Of a stretch of DNA of 64,000 nt, positions 17,382 to 26,135 are shown in pieces. Source of the stretch: Roseovarius salinarum (GTDB lineage Bacteria > Pseudomonadota > Alphaproteobacteria > Rhodobacterales > Rhodobacteraceae); the NCBI RefSeq assembly GCF_002834145.1, contig NZ_PHNT01000001.1, forward strand, positions 519,069 through 583,068, in the 5' to 3' direction. A program made the translations under genes and the position numbers. Under the pieces are notes generated by a model. The model did not search any database. It was not told the origin of the DNA and saw only the letters and a list, made by a program, of their open reading frames with translations. Within the stretch, counting starts at the first letter, position 1. Each line of letters starts with the position of its first letter.

Positions 17382-18907
17382 GCCCGCGGCTCGTTCTCGT
17401 GATGGGCGACCAACTCAGCGCAGGCGTGTCGGCGCTGCGCGCGGCCGATCCCGCGCGCGACATCGTGGTGATGGCCGAGGTCATGGACGAGGCCCGCTAT
17501 GTGCCCCACCACCCCAAGAAGATCGCGCTGGTGCTGTCGGCGATGCGCCATTTTGCCGAGGAACTGCGCGCGGCGGGGTGGACGCTGGCCTACACGCATC
17601 TCGACGACCCCGACAACGCGGGCTCGATCCCGGGCGAGCTGCTGCGCCGCGCGGCCGAGACGGGCGCGGGCGAGGTGCTGGCCACGCGGCCGGGGGAATG
17701 GCGGCTGATCGAGGCGCTGGAGGCGGCGGCGCTGCCCGTGCGCCTGTTGCCCGACGATCGTTTCGTCTGTTCGCTGGCGGAATTCGACGCCTGGGCCGCG
17801 GGCCGCCGCGAGCTGCGCATGGAATATTTCTACCGCGAGATGCGGCGCAAGACCGGCCTGCTGATGGAGGGGGAAAGGCCCGCGGGGGGCAAGTGGAACT
17901 TCGACCATGACAACCGCAAGCCCGCGCCCGCGGAGATGCGGCGGCGCGCGCCGCCCGCGTTCACCCCGGATGCGATGACCGAAGAGGTGCTGGAGCTGGT
18001 CGCCGCCCGGTTCCATGACAACTTCGGCACCCTGCGCCCCTTCGGCTTCCCGGTGACGCGCGCGCAGGCGCTCGAGGCGTTGGACGATTTCGCGCGCCAC
18101 CGCCTGCCGGAGTTCGGCGCCTACCAGGACGCGATGCTGACGGGAGAGCGGTTCCTCAACCACGCGGTCCTGTCGCCCTGCCTGAACCTCGGGCTGCTGG
18201 GGCCACGGGAAGTCTGCGAACGGGTGGAGGCGGAGTGGCGCGCGGGCCGGGTGCCGCTGAACTCGGCCGAGGGATTCATCCGGCAGGTGATCGGCTGGCG
18301 CGAATACGTGCGCGGCATCTATTTCCGTGAAGGGCCGGATTATACCGCGCGCAACGCGCTGGGCCACGCGCGCGACCTGCCGGCGATGTACTGGGGCGCG
18401 CCCACGGGCATGGCCTGCATGGCGCAAGCCGTGGCCCAGACGCGCGACGACGGCTATGCCCACCACATCCAGCGGCTGATGGTGACCGGCAACTTCGCGC
18501 TGCTGGCCGGCGTGGACCCGGCGCAGGTGCACGAATGGTACCTGTCGGTCTATGCCGACGCGGTCGAATGGGTGGAGGCGCCCAACACGCTGGGCATGAG
18601 CCAGGTCGCCGACGGCGGCGTCGTGGCGTCGAAGCCCTATGTCAGCTCGGGCAACTACATCGACCGGATGTCGGATTACTGCGGCGGCTGTGCCTACGCG
18701 GTGAAGGAGAAGACGGGCGCACGGGCCTGCCCGTTCAACCTGCTCTACTGGCATTTCCTGCACCGTCACCGGCAGCGGTTCGAAACCAACCCGCGGATGG
18801 CGCAGATGTACCGCACCTGGGACCGGATGAGCGAGGAGAAGCGAAGCACCGTGCTCGCGGACGCGGATCGCTGGCTGGCGCGGATGGAGGCGGGCGAGGA
18901 CGTCTGA
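17378..18907 (+). CDS. Photolyase-related FAD/Fe-S protein, PhrB-like (6-4) photolyase
   Basis: A 509-residue member of the bacterial cryptochrome/(6-4) photolyase group. The N-terminal domain (VLVMGDQLS) precedes a C-terminal FAD-binding helical domain (LNSAEGFIRQVIGWREYVRG, then YWGAPTGMACM). Cysteines that hold a [4Fe-4S] cluster in PhrB are present: one in SPCLNLG and three in YCGGCAYAVKEKTGARACPF. It should repair UV (6-4) photoproducts in DNA using blue light, or act as a light sensor. The GTG start at 17378 overlaps the SDR stop (GTGA) and is in frame with the first family strand. Confidence 0.88.
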   Translation: MSPRLVLVMGDQLSAGVSALRAADPARDIVVMAEVMDEARYVPHHPKKIALVLSAMRHFAEELRAAGWTLAYTHLDDPDNAGSIPGELLRRAAETGAGEVLATRPGEWRLIEALEAAALPVRLLPDDRFVCSLAEFDAWAAGRRELRMEYFYREMRRKTGLLMEGERPAGGKWNFDHDNRKPAPAEMRRRAPPAFTPDAMTEEVLELVAARFHDNFGTLRPFGFPVTRAQALEALDDFARHRLPEFGAYQDAMLTGERFLNHAVLSPCLNLGLLGPREVCERVEAEWRAGRVPLNSAEGFIRQVIGWREYVRGIYFREGPDYTARNALGHARDLPAMYWGAPTGMACMAQAVAQTRDDGYAHHIQRLMVTGNFALLAGVDPAQVHEWYLSVYADAVEWVEAPNTLGMSQVADGGVVASKPYVSSGNYIDRMSDYCGGCAYAVKEKTGARACPFNLLYWHFLHRHRQRFETNPRMAQMYRTWDRMSEEKRSTVLADADRWLARMEAGEDV

Positions 18908-19050
18908 CCGGGCCGGGCCGCTGTCAGGCGGGGCGCGCGGGCCGCGCGCGCGTCATGTCTCGGGCCCCGCCTTCGGCCGGGCCCTCGGGCCGCGGGTCGC
19001 CCCCGCCGAGACGTCGTCCGGCCACGGAAATGCGACGCCGGCACCGCGCA

Positions 19051-19075
19051 TGAGTATTTGGAGCAAGATGAAGGG
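19051..19075 (+). repeat. Dispersed intergenic repeat, copy 2
   Basis: Reads GAGTATTTGGAGCAAGATGA from 19052, followed by AGGG. It lies between the convergent photolyase and MORN genes, ten bases before the MORN stop, the same spacing as copy 1 has to the leuA stop. Confidence 0.65.
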
Positions 19076-19084
19076 CTGGGCGGG

Positions 19085-20545
19085 TTATTCCGTGTCGTCA
19101 GCGCTGTCCGCCGCGGTTTCGTCGGCCGGGGTGTCGCCTGCGGCGGACTCCCGGGTGAGCGCGCCGTTTTCCCATGTGCCCGAGGCTTCCTCGCCGCTGG
19201 CGTATGTCATCGTGCCCTCGCCCTGGCGCCGGCCGTTCTTGAACATTCCCTCGTAAACGTCGCCATTGGGATAGGTGGCCACGCCCCGGCCCGAGATTTC
19301 ACCGTTCTTCCACTGACCTTCGTAGGTGAAGCCGTCGGGCATCACGATCGTGCCCTCGCCATGGCGCTGTCCGTTGCGGAACTCGCCTTCGTAGACGGTG
19401 CCGTCGGGGTAGGTGGCCTTGCCCTCGCCGTGGCGCTGGCCTTCCTTCCACTCGCCCTCGTAGCGGTACCCGTCGGAATAGGTCATCACGCCGTAGCCGT
19501 GGTTCTTGGCGTTCTTGAACGCGCCCTCGTAGACGACGCCGTTGGGGTAGGTCGCGCGCCCCTCGCCCTCGATCACGCCGTCCTTCCACTCGCCTTCGTA
19601 GGTGGAGCCGTCGGGATAGGTGATCTTGCCCTGTCCGTTGGCGAGGTCGTTGGCGAATTCGCCCACGTAGACCGACCCGTCGGGGTAGGTGACTTCGCCC
19701 TCGCCCGAGATCTGGCCGTTCTTCCACGCGCCTTCGTAGACGTAGCCGTCGGTGCCCTTGAAGGTGCCCTGACCATGGCGCTTGTCGTCCTTGAAGTCGC
19801 CCACGTAGACGTCGCCGTTCGCGTAGGTGACCTTGCCCTCGCCCTCGCGCTTGCCGTTGACGAGGTCACCTTCGTACACGTCGCCATTCGGCTGGGTCAG
19901 CTTGCCCTCGCCGCTGATCTGGCCGTCCTTCCAGGTGCCTTCGTAGACCAGGCCGTCGGGCATCGTCAGCTTGCCCTCGCCGTGGCGGGCGCCGTTGGCG
20001 ACTTCGCCTTCGTAGACCGCGCCGTCGGGGTAGGTGATCTTGGCCTCGCCCTCCTTGACGCCCTTGACCCAGTCACCGTCGTAGACGTATCCGCCGGGCG
20101 TTTTCATCACGCCCTCTCCGTGGTGCATGGCGTTGAAGAACGCGCCCTCGTAGCGGACCCCGTTGGCATAGAGCGCCACGCCTTCGCCGGTGATCTTGCC
20201 GTCCTTCCATTCGCCTTCGTAGGTGCCGCCGTCGGTGAAGATGATCTTGCCGACGCCGTGCGGCTTGCCCTTGGCGAATTCGCCCTCGTAGACCGAGCCG
20301 TTCGGAAAGCGCGCGACACCCTCGCCGCGGATCTCGCCCTCGACCCAGTCGCCGGTGTATTCGTATCCGTTGGGCAACGTGTATGTGCCCGTGCCGTGCT
20401 GCAGGCCGTCCTTGAAGGTTCCCTTGTAGACGCCGCCGTCGTCGTACTGCTTGGTGCGCACCTCTCCCTGGTCTTCCTGCGCCATGGCGGCGCTGGCCGT
20501 CAGTGCGATGATGCCCGCTTGGAATATCCTCGACGATGGTTTCAT
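19085..20545 (-). CDS. Secreted MORN-repeat protein
   Basis: A 486-residue exported protein. A signal peptide (MKPSSRIFQ...ASAAMAQ, about 26 residues) is followed by 18 complete 23-residue MORN repeats (Y-E-G-x-W/F-x-x-G-x-x-x-G-x-G) plus one partial repeat, then an acidic low-complexity tail. MORN repeats form long beta-hairpin arrays that bind proteins or lipids; the partner here is unknown. Repeats alternate between those with Trp and those with Phe at position 5, so the array probably grew in 46-residue pairs. ATG 20545 is set by the signal peptide. It ends in TAA, an uncommon stop in this window. Confidence 0.88.
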   Translation of the reverse strand: MKPSSRIFQAGIIALTASAAMAQEDQGEVRTKQYDDGGVYKGTFKDGLQHGTGTYTLPNGYEYTGDWVEGEIRGEGVARFPNGSVYEGEFAKGKPHGVGKIIFTDGGTYEGEWKDGKITGEGVALYANGVRYEGAFFNAMHHGEGVMKTPGGYVYDGDWVKGVKEGEAKITYPDGAVYEGEVANGARHGEGKLTMPDGLVYEGTWKDGQISGEGKLTQPNGDVYEGDLVNGKREGEGKVTYANGDVYVGDFKDDKRHGQGTFKGTDGYVYEGAWKNGQISGEGEVTYPDGSVYVGEFANDLANGQGKITYPDGSTYEGEWKDGVIEGEGRATYPNGVVYEGAFKNAKNHGYGVMTYSDGYRYEGEWKEGQRHGEGKATYPDGTVYEGEFRNGQRHGEGTIVMPDGFTYEGQWKNGEISGRGVATYPNGDVYEGMFKNGRRQGEGTMTYASGEEASGTWENGALTRESAAGDTPADETAADSADDTE

Positions 20546-20697
20546 GCGTGCCCCGGCTGCCCCCGCCCGCCTGTAACTTGCGGGTGAAGAAAACTTAATG
20601 GACGCCGGTCTGGCTGACAACGGGTTTTGCGCAAATCGGCTTTCCCTTGCTCCGTGATCTGCTAAATCACCGCTGGAACCAGCAACGAGGGCTACGC

Positions 20698-22356
20698 ATG
20701 GCCGACGGCTTCCGCCTGACCCTGGCACAGTTGAACGCCACCGTCGGAGACCTTGACGGCAACGCGGCGCGCGCCCGCGAGGCCTGGGGCGCGGCCCGCG
20801 ACGCGGGCGCCGACATGGTGGCCCTGCCCGAGATGTTCATCACCGGCTACAACCCGCAGGACCTGGTGCTCAAACCTGCCTTCCACCAGGCGGCGATCGC
20901 CGCGATCGAGGGGCTGGCACGCGACTGCGCCGACGGGCCGGCGATGGCCATCGGCGGCCCCGCGGTGGAAGGGGCGGGGCTGCGCAACGCCTATTACATC
21001 CTGCAGGGCGGGCGCGTTACCGCCCGGGTGGACAAGCACCACCTGCCCAACCAGGACGTCTTCGACGAGATGCGCGTCTTCGAGCCCGGTCGCGTGACGG
21101 GGCCCTACGCCGTCGGCGAACGGCGGGTCGGCAGCCCGGTCTGCGAGGACGCCTGGTACGAGGATGTCGCCGAGACACTGGCCGAGACCGGCGCCGAAAT
21201 GCTGCTGGTGCCCAACGGGTCGCCGTACTCGCGCGGGCGGCTGGAGGTGCGTCAAACGCTGATGGTCAGCCGCGTGGTCGAGACGGGCCTGCCGCTGGTC
21301 TATCTCAACCTCGTGGGCGCGCAGGACGACCAGGTCTTCGACGGCGGCAGCTTCGTGCTCAACCCGGGTGGCGCGCTGGCCCTGCAGATGCCCCTGTTCG
21401 AAGAGGCGGTCGCGCACGTCGATTTCACGCAGGGGGCCGATGGCTGGCAGGCCGAACCGGGCGTCAAGGCCCATGTGCCCGGCACGCTGGAGCAGGACTA
21501 TCACGCGATGGTGCTCAGCCTGCGTGACTACCTGCGCAAGACGGGGTTTCCCAAGGTGCTGCTTGGGTTGTCCGGGGGTATCGACAGCGCGCTGGTTGCG
21601 GCGGTGGCGGTGGACGCGCTGGGCGCGGACAATGTGCGCTGCGTCATGTTGCCCTCGGAATACACCAGCGAGGCCAGCCTCGAGGACGCCACCGCCGTGG
21701 CCCGCGCGCTGGGCTGCCGCTACGACACGGTGCCGATCGGGCAGCCCCGCGCGGCCGTGACCGAGACGCTGGCGCCGCTGTTCGAGGGGCTGGCACCGGG
21801 TGTGACCGAGGAGAACATCCAGTCGCGCCTGCGCGGGCTGCTGCTCATGGCGTTGTCCAACAAGTTCGGCGAGATGCTGCTGACCACCGGCAACAAGTCC
21901 GAGGTCGCGGTGGGCTATGCCACGATCTACGGCGACATGGCCGGCGGCTACAACCCGCTGAAGGATCTCTACAAGACCCGCGTGTTCGAGGCCGCGCGCT
22001 GGCGCAACGCCAACCACCGCGACTGGATGCACGGCCCGGCGGGCGAGGTCATTGCGCCGCGCGTGATCGACAAGCCGCCCAGTGCCGAACTGGCCCCGGA
22101 CCAGCGCGACGCCGACAGCCTGCCCCCCTACGAGGTGCTCGATGCCATCCTCGAGATCCTGATCGACCGCGACGGCACGATCTCGGATTGCGTGGCGGCG
22201 GGCCACGACGCGGGTGATGCGCGCAAGGTCGAACACCTGATCTACATCAACGAGTACAAGCGCTTCCAGGCCGCGCCCGGCACGCGGCTGTCGCGCAAGG
22301 CGTTCTGGCTCGACCGGCGTTATCCCATCGTGAACCGCTGGCGCGACAGGGGATAG
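20698..22356 (+). CDS. nadE: Glutamine-dependent NAD+ synthetase
   Basis: Last step of NAD synthesis: amidates nicotinate adenine dinucleotide with ammonia released from glutamine. The 552-residue product has an N-terminal nitrilase-type glutaminase domain with the E-K-C triad (LPEMFITGY, DKHHLPN, CEDAWY) and a C-terminal synthetase with the PP-loop LSGGIDSALV. ATG 20698 follows GAGG. Divergent from the MORN gene. Confidence 0.96.
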   Translation: MADGFRLTLAQLNATVGDLDGNAARAREAWGAARDAGADMVALPEMFITGYNPQDLVLKPAFHQAAIAAIEGLARDCADGPAMAIGGPAVEGAGLRNAYYILQGGRVTARVDKHHLPNQDVFDEMRVFEPGRVTGPYAVGERRVGSPVCEDAWYEDVAETLAETGAEMLLVPNGSPYSRGRLEVRQTLMVSRVVETGLPLVYLNLVGAQDDQVFDGGSFVLNPGGALALQMPLFEEAVAHVDFTQGADGWQAEPGVKAHVPGTLEQDYHAMVLSLRDYLRKTGFPKVLLGLSGGIDSALVAAVAVDALGADNVRCVMLPSEYTSEASLEDATAVARALGCRYDTVPIGQPRAAVTETLAPLFEGLAPGVTEENIQSRLRGLLLMALSNKFGEMLLTTGNKSEVAVGYATIYGDMAGGYNPLKDLYKTRVFEAARWRNANHRDWMHGPAGEVIAPRVIDKPPSAELAPDQRDADSLPPYEVLDAILEILIDRDGTISDCVAAGHDAGDARKVEHLIYINEYKRFQAAPGTRLSRKAFWLDRRYPIVNRWRDRG

Positions 22357-22424
22357 GCCCGTTGGCACGGCGGTCGGCCATCTGCTAGGGCACGCCGGGG
22401 ACGCGGCAACACGGGACGTGCGAA

Positions 22425-22859
22425 ATGGCCCACGGCAACATGAGAGCCCGGGATTTTCTCTGGCTGGTCCCGGCCGGGATCGCGCTGATCGTCATCATGG
22501 ACTGGCGCGCGGACGAAGAGGCCCGCATCGCCCGCGAAAGCGTGCGCACCCAGGCGCGGATCGAGGCGCTGCACGCCGACATGATCGGCACCGATTCGGC
22601 GGATTTCTCGGCCGACTACACCTTCGATCTGCAGGGCGAGACGCATCGCGCCCGCGGCGTGCCGATCGGCGCCAACAACCACGATGCCTGGTCGGTGGGT
22701 GACAGGATCGAGGTCTGGGTGATGCCCGACGACCCGTCCGAGACGGGCGTCGTCAACCGCTCCAACATGGCGCCGGTCTGGGTGGGCCGGCTGCTGGGCG
22801 GGGTGCTGATCGCCGGCGGGCTGATCGGATTCGAATGGCGTCGCCGCAACCCCGGTTGA
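22425..22859 (+). CDS. DUF3592 membrane protein
   Basis: A 144-residue protein with membrane helices at about 11-25 and 121-136 around a soluble middle. The middle resembles DUF3592 (YTFDLQGETHRARGVPIG, then VGDRIEVWVMPDDPSETGV). Function unknown. Starts at 22425 or at the second ATG 22440. Follows nadE on the same strand after 68 bases and may be co-transcribed. Confidence 0.75.
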   Translation: MAHGNMRARDFLWLVPAGIALIVIMDWRADEEARIARESVRTQARIEALHADMIGTDSADFSADYTFDLQGETHRARGVPIGANNHDAWSVGDRIEVWVMPDDPSETGVVNRSNMAPVWVGRLLGGVLIAGGLIGFEWRRRNPG

Positions 22860-22872
22860 CCGGGCCGCGCGC

Positions 22873-24510
22873 CTATTCCTCGCTCAGCGCCGACATCTCG
22901 CGCACCGCGCCCACGAACCGGGCAAGCGTCTGCGATGTCTCGCCGCGCGGCAGCATGGCCTCGATCAGCTGGAAGCGGCTGTCGTCGCGATAGGCATCGG
23001 CCATCGCCTGTTTCAACTCGGCGCAGGTGTGGACGCGCACGCCGCGCCCGCCCAGGTGCGGCGCCATTTCGGCGTAATGCCAGTCGTCGAGGTCGTGGTA
23101 GGCCGGGCCGGGCTGGAACACGCGCAGCATTTCCCAGCTGAGATTGTTGAACACGATGACGATCGGCGCCCAGCCGTACTTGCGGCAGTTGCCCAGCTCC
23201 CAGCCGGTCATCTGGAATGCGCCGTCGCCCACAAGGATGATGGGCCTTCGCGCCATCGTCGCGGCAATGGCCATGCCCCCGGGCACGCCGATGCCCATCG
23301 ACGCGTAGTAGCCCGGCGCGACGAACTCGGTGTCCATGATCTCCAGGCCCGTGAACAGGCAGTCGCCGATGTCGGTGGCGATCGGCAGCCGGCCATGCGC
23401 GTCGAACAGGTCGTTGACCGCCATGGCGACATGGCTGGGCGCCAGCGGCGTGGCGTCGTCCGGCAGCCCGCGCGGATAGTCCGGGCCCTCATTGGCACGG
23501 GCCGCGTGCCCCACCGGCTCGGCCAGTTCCGTCAGCGCGTCGACCAGCGCCTCGAGCGTGACCTCGGGATAGGTATGATGGCGAAACGCGACCTGCCGGT
23601 CGAAGGCCTGGATCGCGTTGCGCAGGTCGATGTTGCGCCCCGAGACGCCGAAGTTCGTGTCGCTCAGGATCACGCCCAGCATCAGCAGGCCGTCGGATCC
23701 CTCGATGCAGCGCGCCGCCGTCTCGCTGCCCGCCGAACCGAGGTAGGCGCCCCTGAGCGGCACGTCCTGCCGCGCCAGAAGCCCGCGGCCCATGAAACTG
23801 GTGGCCACCGGCAACCCCAGCCTGCGGCACAACTCGGCGACCTTGCCCTCCAGCCCGTAGCGGCGCACCTCGACCCCTACCAGGACCGCCGGGTCGCGCG
23901 CGCCGCGCAGCCTGTCCAGGATCTCGCGGGCACAGGCACGGGCGGCCTCGCGGTCGGGCCTGCCCGGGTCGCGGGGCGGCACCGGGGCACACGGGGCGCC
24001 GACAAGGTCGCGCGGGATCTCGATGTAGACGGGGCGCGCGTAATCCTGCGCCGCGTCCAGCACGCGCGCGATCTCTTCGTGCGCGGTCTCGGGATCGTCC
24101 AGGACCGCCTGTGCGCAGGTCAGCTCCTTGTAGATCTGCAGCTGGGAATCCAGGGTCTTGACCTGGTGGTGCAGGTTCAGCCCCAGCTTGCCCTCGCCGG
24201 TGCCCGGCGCCCCCGAGATCACGACCAGCGGCGACTTCTCGGCATAGGCCTGCGCCACGGCGTTGACCATGTTGAGCGCCCCCGCCCCATAGGTTATCAC
24301 CGCGACCCCCGGCGCACTGTTGATCCGCGCGGCCGCGTCGGCGGCATACCCCACGCCCGGCTCGTGGCTCATCGTGTGCCACGGCAGGATCCCGCTTTCC
24401 TCGATCACGCGAAAGAAGGGCAGGACGAAATCGCCCGGGATGCCGAAGATCCGGTCGGCGCCGCGCGCCTTGAGAGCGTGCAAAAGGGCCGTGGCGAGCG
24501 TCTGGGACAT
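22873..24510 (-). CDS. Thiamine-diphosphate-dependent 2-oxoacid decarboxylase, indolepyruvate/phenylpyruvate type
   Basis: A 545-residue ThDP enzyme of the pyruvate/indolepyruvate decarboxylase family. The catalytic glutamate lies in SHEPGVGYAADA; the ThDP-Mg motif runs from GDGAFQ to NNLSWE. Probable reaction: decarboxylation of indole-3-pyruvate or phenylpyruvate to the aldehyde, which in some bacteria leads to auxin or phenylacetate. Substrate choice cannot be fixed by eye. ATG 24510 follows GGAAAGG. An in-frame upstream extension would run through a dispersed repeat and is not coding. Convergent with the DUF3592 gene. Confidence 0.85.
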   Translation of the reverse strand: MSQTLATALLHALKARGADRIFGIPGDFVLPFFRVIEESGILPWHTMSHEPGVGYAADAAARINSAPGVAVITYGAGALNMVNAVAQAYAEKSPLVVISGAPGTGEGKLGLNLHHQVKTLDSQLQIYKELTCAQAVLDDPETAHEEIARVLDAAQDYARPVYIEIPRDLVGAPCAPVPPRDPGRPDREAARACAREILDRLRGARDPAVLVGVEVRRYGLEGKVAELCRRLGLPVATSFMGRGLLARQDVPLRGAYLGSAGSETAARCIEGSDGLLMLGVILSDTNFGVSGRNIDLRNAIQAFDRQVAFRHHTYPEVTLEALVDALTELAEPVGHAARANEGPDYPRGLPDDATPLAPSHVAMAVNDLFDAHGRLPIATDIGDCLFTGLEIMDTEFVAPGYYASMGIGVPGGMAIAATMARRPIILVGDGAFQMTGWELGNCRKYGWAPIVIVFNNLSWEMLRVFQPGPAYHDLDDWHYAEMAPHLGGRGVRVHTCAELKQAMADAYRDDSRFQLIEAMLPRGETSQTLARFVGAVREMSALSEE

Positions 24511-24579
24511 GGCGGCAACCTTTCCGTGTCGTAATACCCCTACCATAACGCGCGGGCTGCGGGCCCCGAAAGGGCCGGG

Positions 24580-24604
24580 CTTCATCTTGCCCCAAATACT
24601 CATG
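24580..24604 (-). repeat. Dispersed intergenic repeat, copy 3
   Basis: Minus strand reads GAGTATTTGGGGCAAGATGA, then AG. It lies between two minus-strand genes, after the metallopeptidase gene stop and before the decarboxylase start. Confidence 0.65.
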
Positions 24605-24655
24605 CCGGCGTGAGCGGCCCGGCGCCGGCGTGCGGTTGTCGCCCCGCGGTCCCGC

Positions 24656-25048
24656 TCACTCCCACCAGCGGTCGATGGTGGCGATGTCGTCGTCGGACCA
24701 GCCGAAGTGATGCGCGAACTCGTGTACCGTGACATGGACGACCAGCCGCCCGAGGCTCACGTCGCCGCGCGCGCGCCATTCGGCGAGGATCGGTTGGCGG
24801 AAAAGCCAGACGGTATCGGGCGCGATGGGCTGGTCGGCGATCGATTTCTCGGTCATCGGCACCCCTTCGTAGAGCCCGGTCAGCTCAAGGGGGTCGTCGA
24901 TGCCGAGCTCGTGCAGGATGAACTGCGGCGGCCAATCCTCCACCCGCAACGCGACCTCCGCCGCGGCCGACCGGAAGGGCTCGGGCAGTTGCGCGATCGC
25001 CTCGCGGGCCATTTCATCGATTCGGGTCAGGTCGGGCGGCGCGGACAT
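24656..25048 (-). CDS. Zincin-like metallopeptidase family protein
   Basis: A 130-residue minimal zincin of the DUF1025/Zn-peptidase type. The metal site is HEFAHHFG within VHVTVHEFAHHFGWSDDDI near the C-terminus; the upstream part has LYEGVPMTEKS. Proteolytic activity has not been shown for most of this family. Gene pair with the metallo-beta-lactamase-fold gene, 39 bases upstream on the same strand. Confidence 0.85.
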   Translation of the reverse strand: MSAPPDLTRIDEMAREAIAQLPEPFRSAAAEVALRVEDWPPQFILHELGIDDPLELTGLYEGVPMTEKSIADQPIAPDTVWLFRQPILAEWRARGDVSLGRLVVHVTVHEFAHHFGWSDDDIATIDRWWE

Positions 25049-25087
25049 GGCCGCGATATGGCCCGCCAGCGCCGCGAAGGGAAGCCC

Positions 25088-26020
25088 TCAGCCGTCCAGC
25101 ATCAACTGGTAGCTGGTCGGCGTGTATGCATAGCCCGCGCCGTTCCTTTCCACGTAACCCGTCCCCGGCCACGGCATGTGGTAGCCGACGAAGGGCATGC
25201 CCTCGGATGCCAGCATGTCCAGCAAGCGGCGCCGGGTCGCGGCGGCCTTTTCGTCGTCCATGTCGAACTTCACCTGCCAGTCGGGATGCGCCAGCGACCA
25301 GACGTAGTGGTTGGCGAAGTCCGCGGCGATCAGCATCTGCCGTCCCTCGCTTTCGAGCATGAAGGTCATGTGGCCCGGCGTGTGGCCGAAGGCCGCCATG
25401 GCGTTGATGCCGCCCGTCACGCTGTCGCCGTCCTCGAGCATCGCCATGCGGTCGGCCAGGGGGCGGACCTTGGCGTCGAAGCCGTCGCTGTCCATGCCGG
25501 CCCAGGCGTCGTACTCCACCCGGCCGGTGGCGTAGCGGGCATTGGGGAAGGTCGGCGCCCCGCCCTTCATCAGCCCCCCGATGTGGTCGGGGTGCATGTG
25601 CGTGATCACCACCGTGTCCACCTGCCCGGGGTCGTATCCCGCCGCGCCCAGCGCGCCGGTGATCCCATCGGCGTTCAGCCCGGTGTCGAACAGGATCAGT
25701 TCGGCGCCGGTGTTCACGACGGTGGGCGTGAAGAAGAACTGCGCGCGGTCGGTGGGGATGCGGGCCGCGCGCGAGGCTTCGGCAAAGGCCTCGTCGCTCA
25801 CGTTCTGTCCGAAGATGCCGTGGGGGTCGGGCACCGTCCGGCTGGCCGCCAGCAGCGTCGTCACCTCGAACGCGCCGAGGCGGAAACGCTTGAACCGGGT
25901 CGTGGCAGGCCCCTGCATGGGCGCAGCGGCGTTCAGCAGGCCGGGCAGCGCGGCGGTCAATGGCAGGGCCGCGGCGCCGCCCAGGAGCGCCCGGCGACCG
26001 AGGGAAACGGGGTGCGTCAT
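25088..26020 (-). CDS. MBL-fold metallohydrolase with Tat-type signal
   Basis: A 310-residue metallo-beta-lactamase-fold hydrolase. The zinc motif is THMHPDHIGG, with later metal ligands in AFGHTPGHM, ADFANH and VGYHMPWPG. The N-terminus (SLGRRALLGGAAALP) is a twin-arginine-like export signal, so it should act in the periplasm as a folded metalloenzyme. Lactonase, thiolesterase and beta-lactamase-like activities all occur in this group and cannot be told apart here. Divergent from the MFS gene. Confidence 0.87.
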   Translation of the reverse strand: MTHPVSLGRRALLGGAAALPLTAALPGLLNAAAPMQGPATTRFKRFRLGAFEVTTLLAASRTVPDPHGIFGQNVSDEAFAEASRAARIPTDRAQFFFTPTVVNTGAELILFDTGLNADGITGALGAAGYDPGQVDTVVITHMHPDHIGGLMKGGAPTFPNARYATGRVEYDAWAGMDSDGFDAKVRPLADRMAMLEDGDSVTGGINAMAAFGHTPGHMTFMLESEGRQMLIAADFANHYVWSLAHPDWQVKFDMDDEKAAATRRRLLDMLASEGMPFVGYHMPWPGTGYVERNGAGYAYTPTSYQLMLDG

Positions 26021-26135
26021 CCAGAATGCCTTTCGTCTTGCAGTACAATCCGTAGCGGGAGCCTAACACGCCGCGTCGGGCCGTGGCGGCGCCTCACGGT
26101 GTTGTGACGTCCCGCGCGGCGTTAGACTCGTCGCC

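Noticed and set aside
19058..20587. Long plus-strand frame and possible CRISPR-like periodicity
   Set aside because: The 69-base periodicity is the coding repeat of the MORN protein; units are too divergent and have no spacers.
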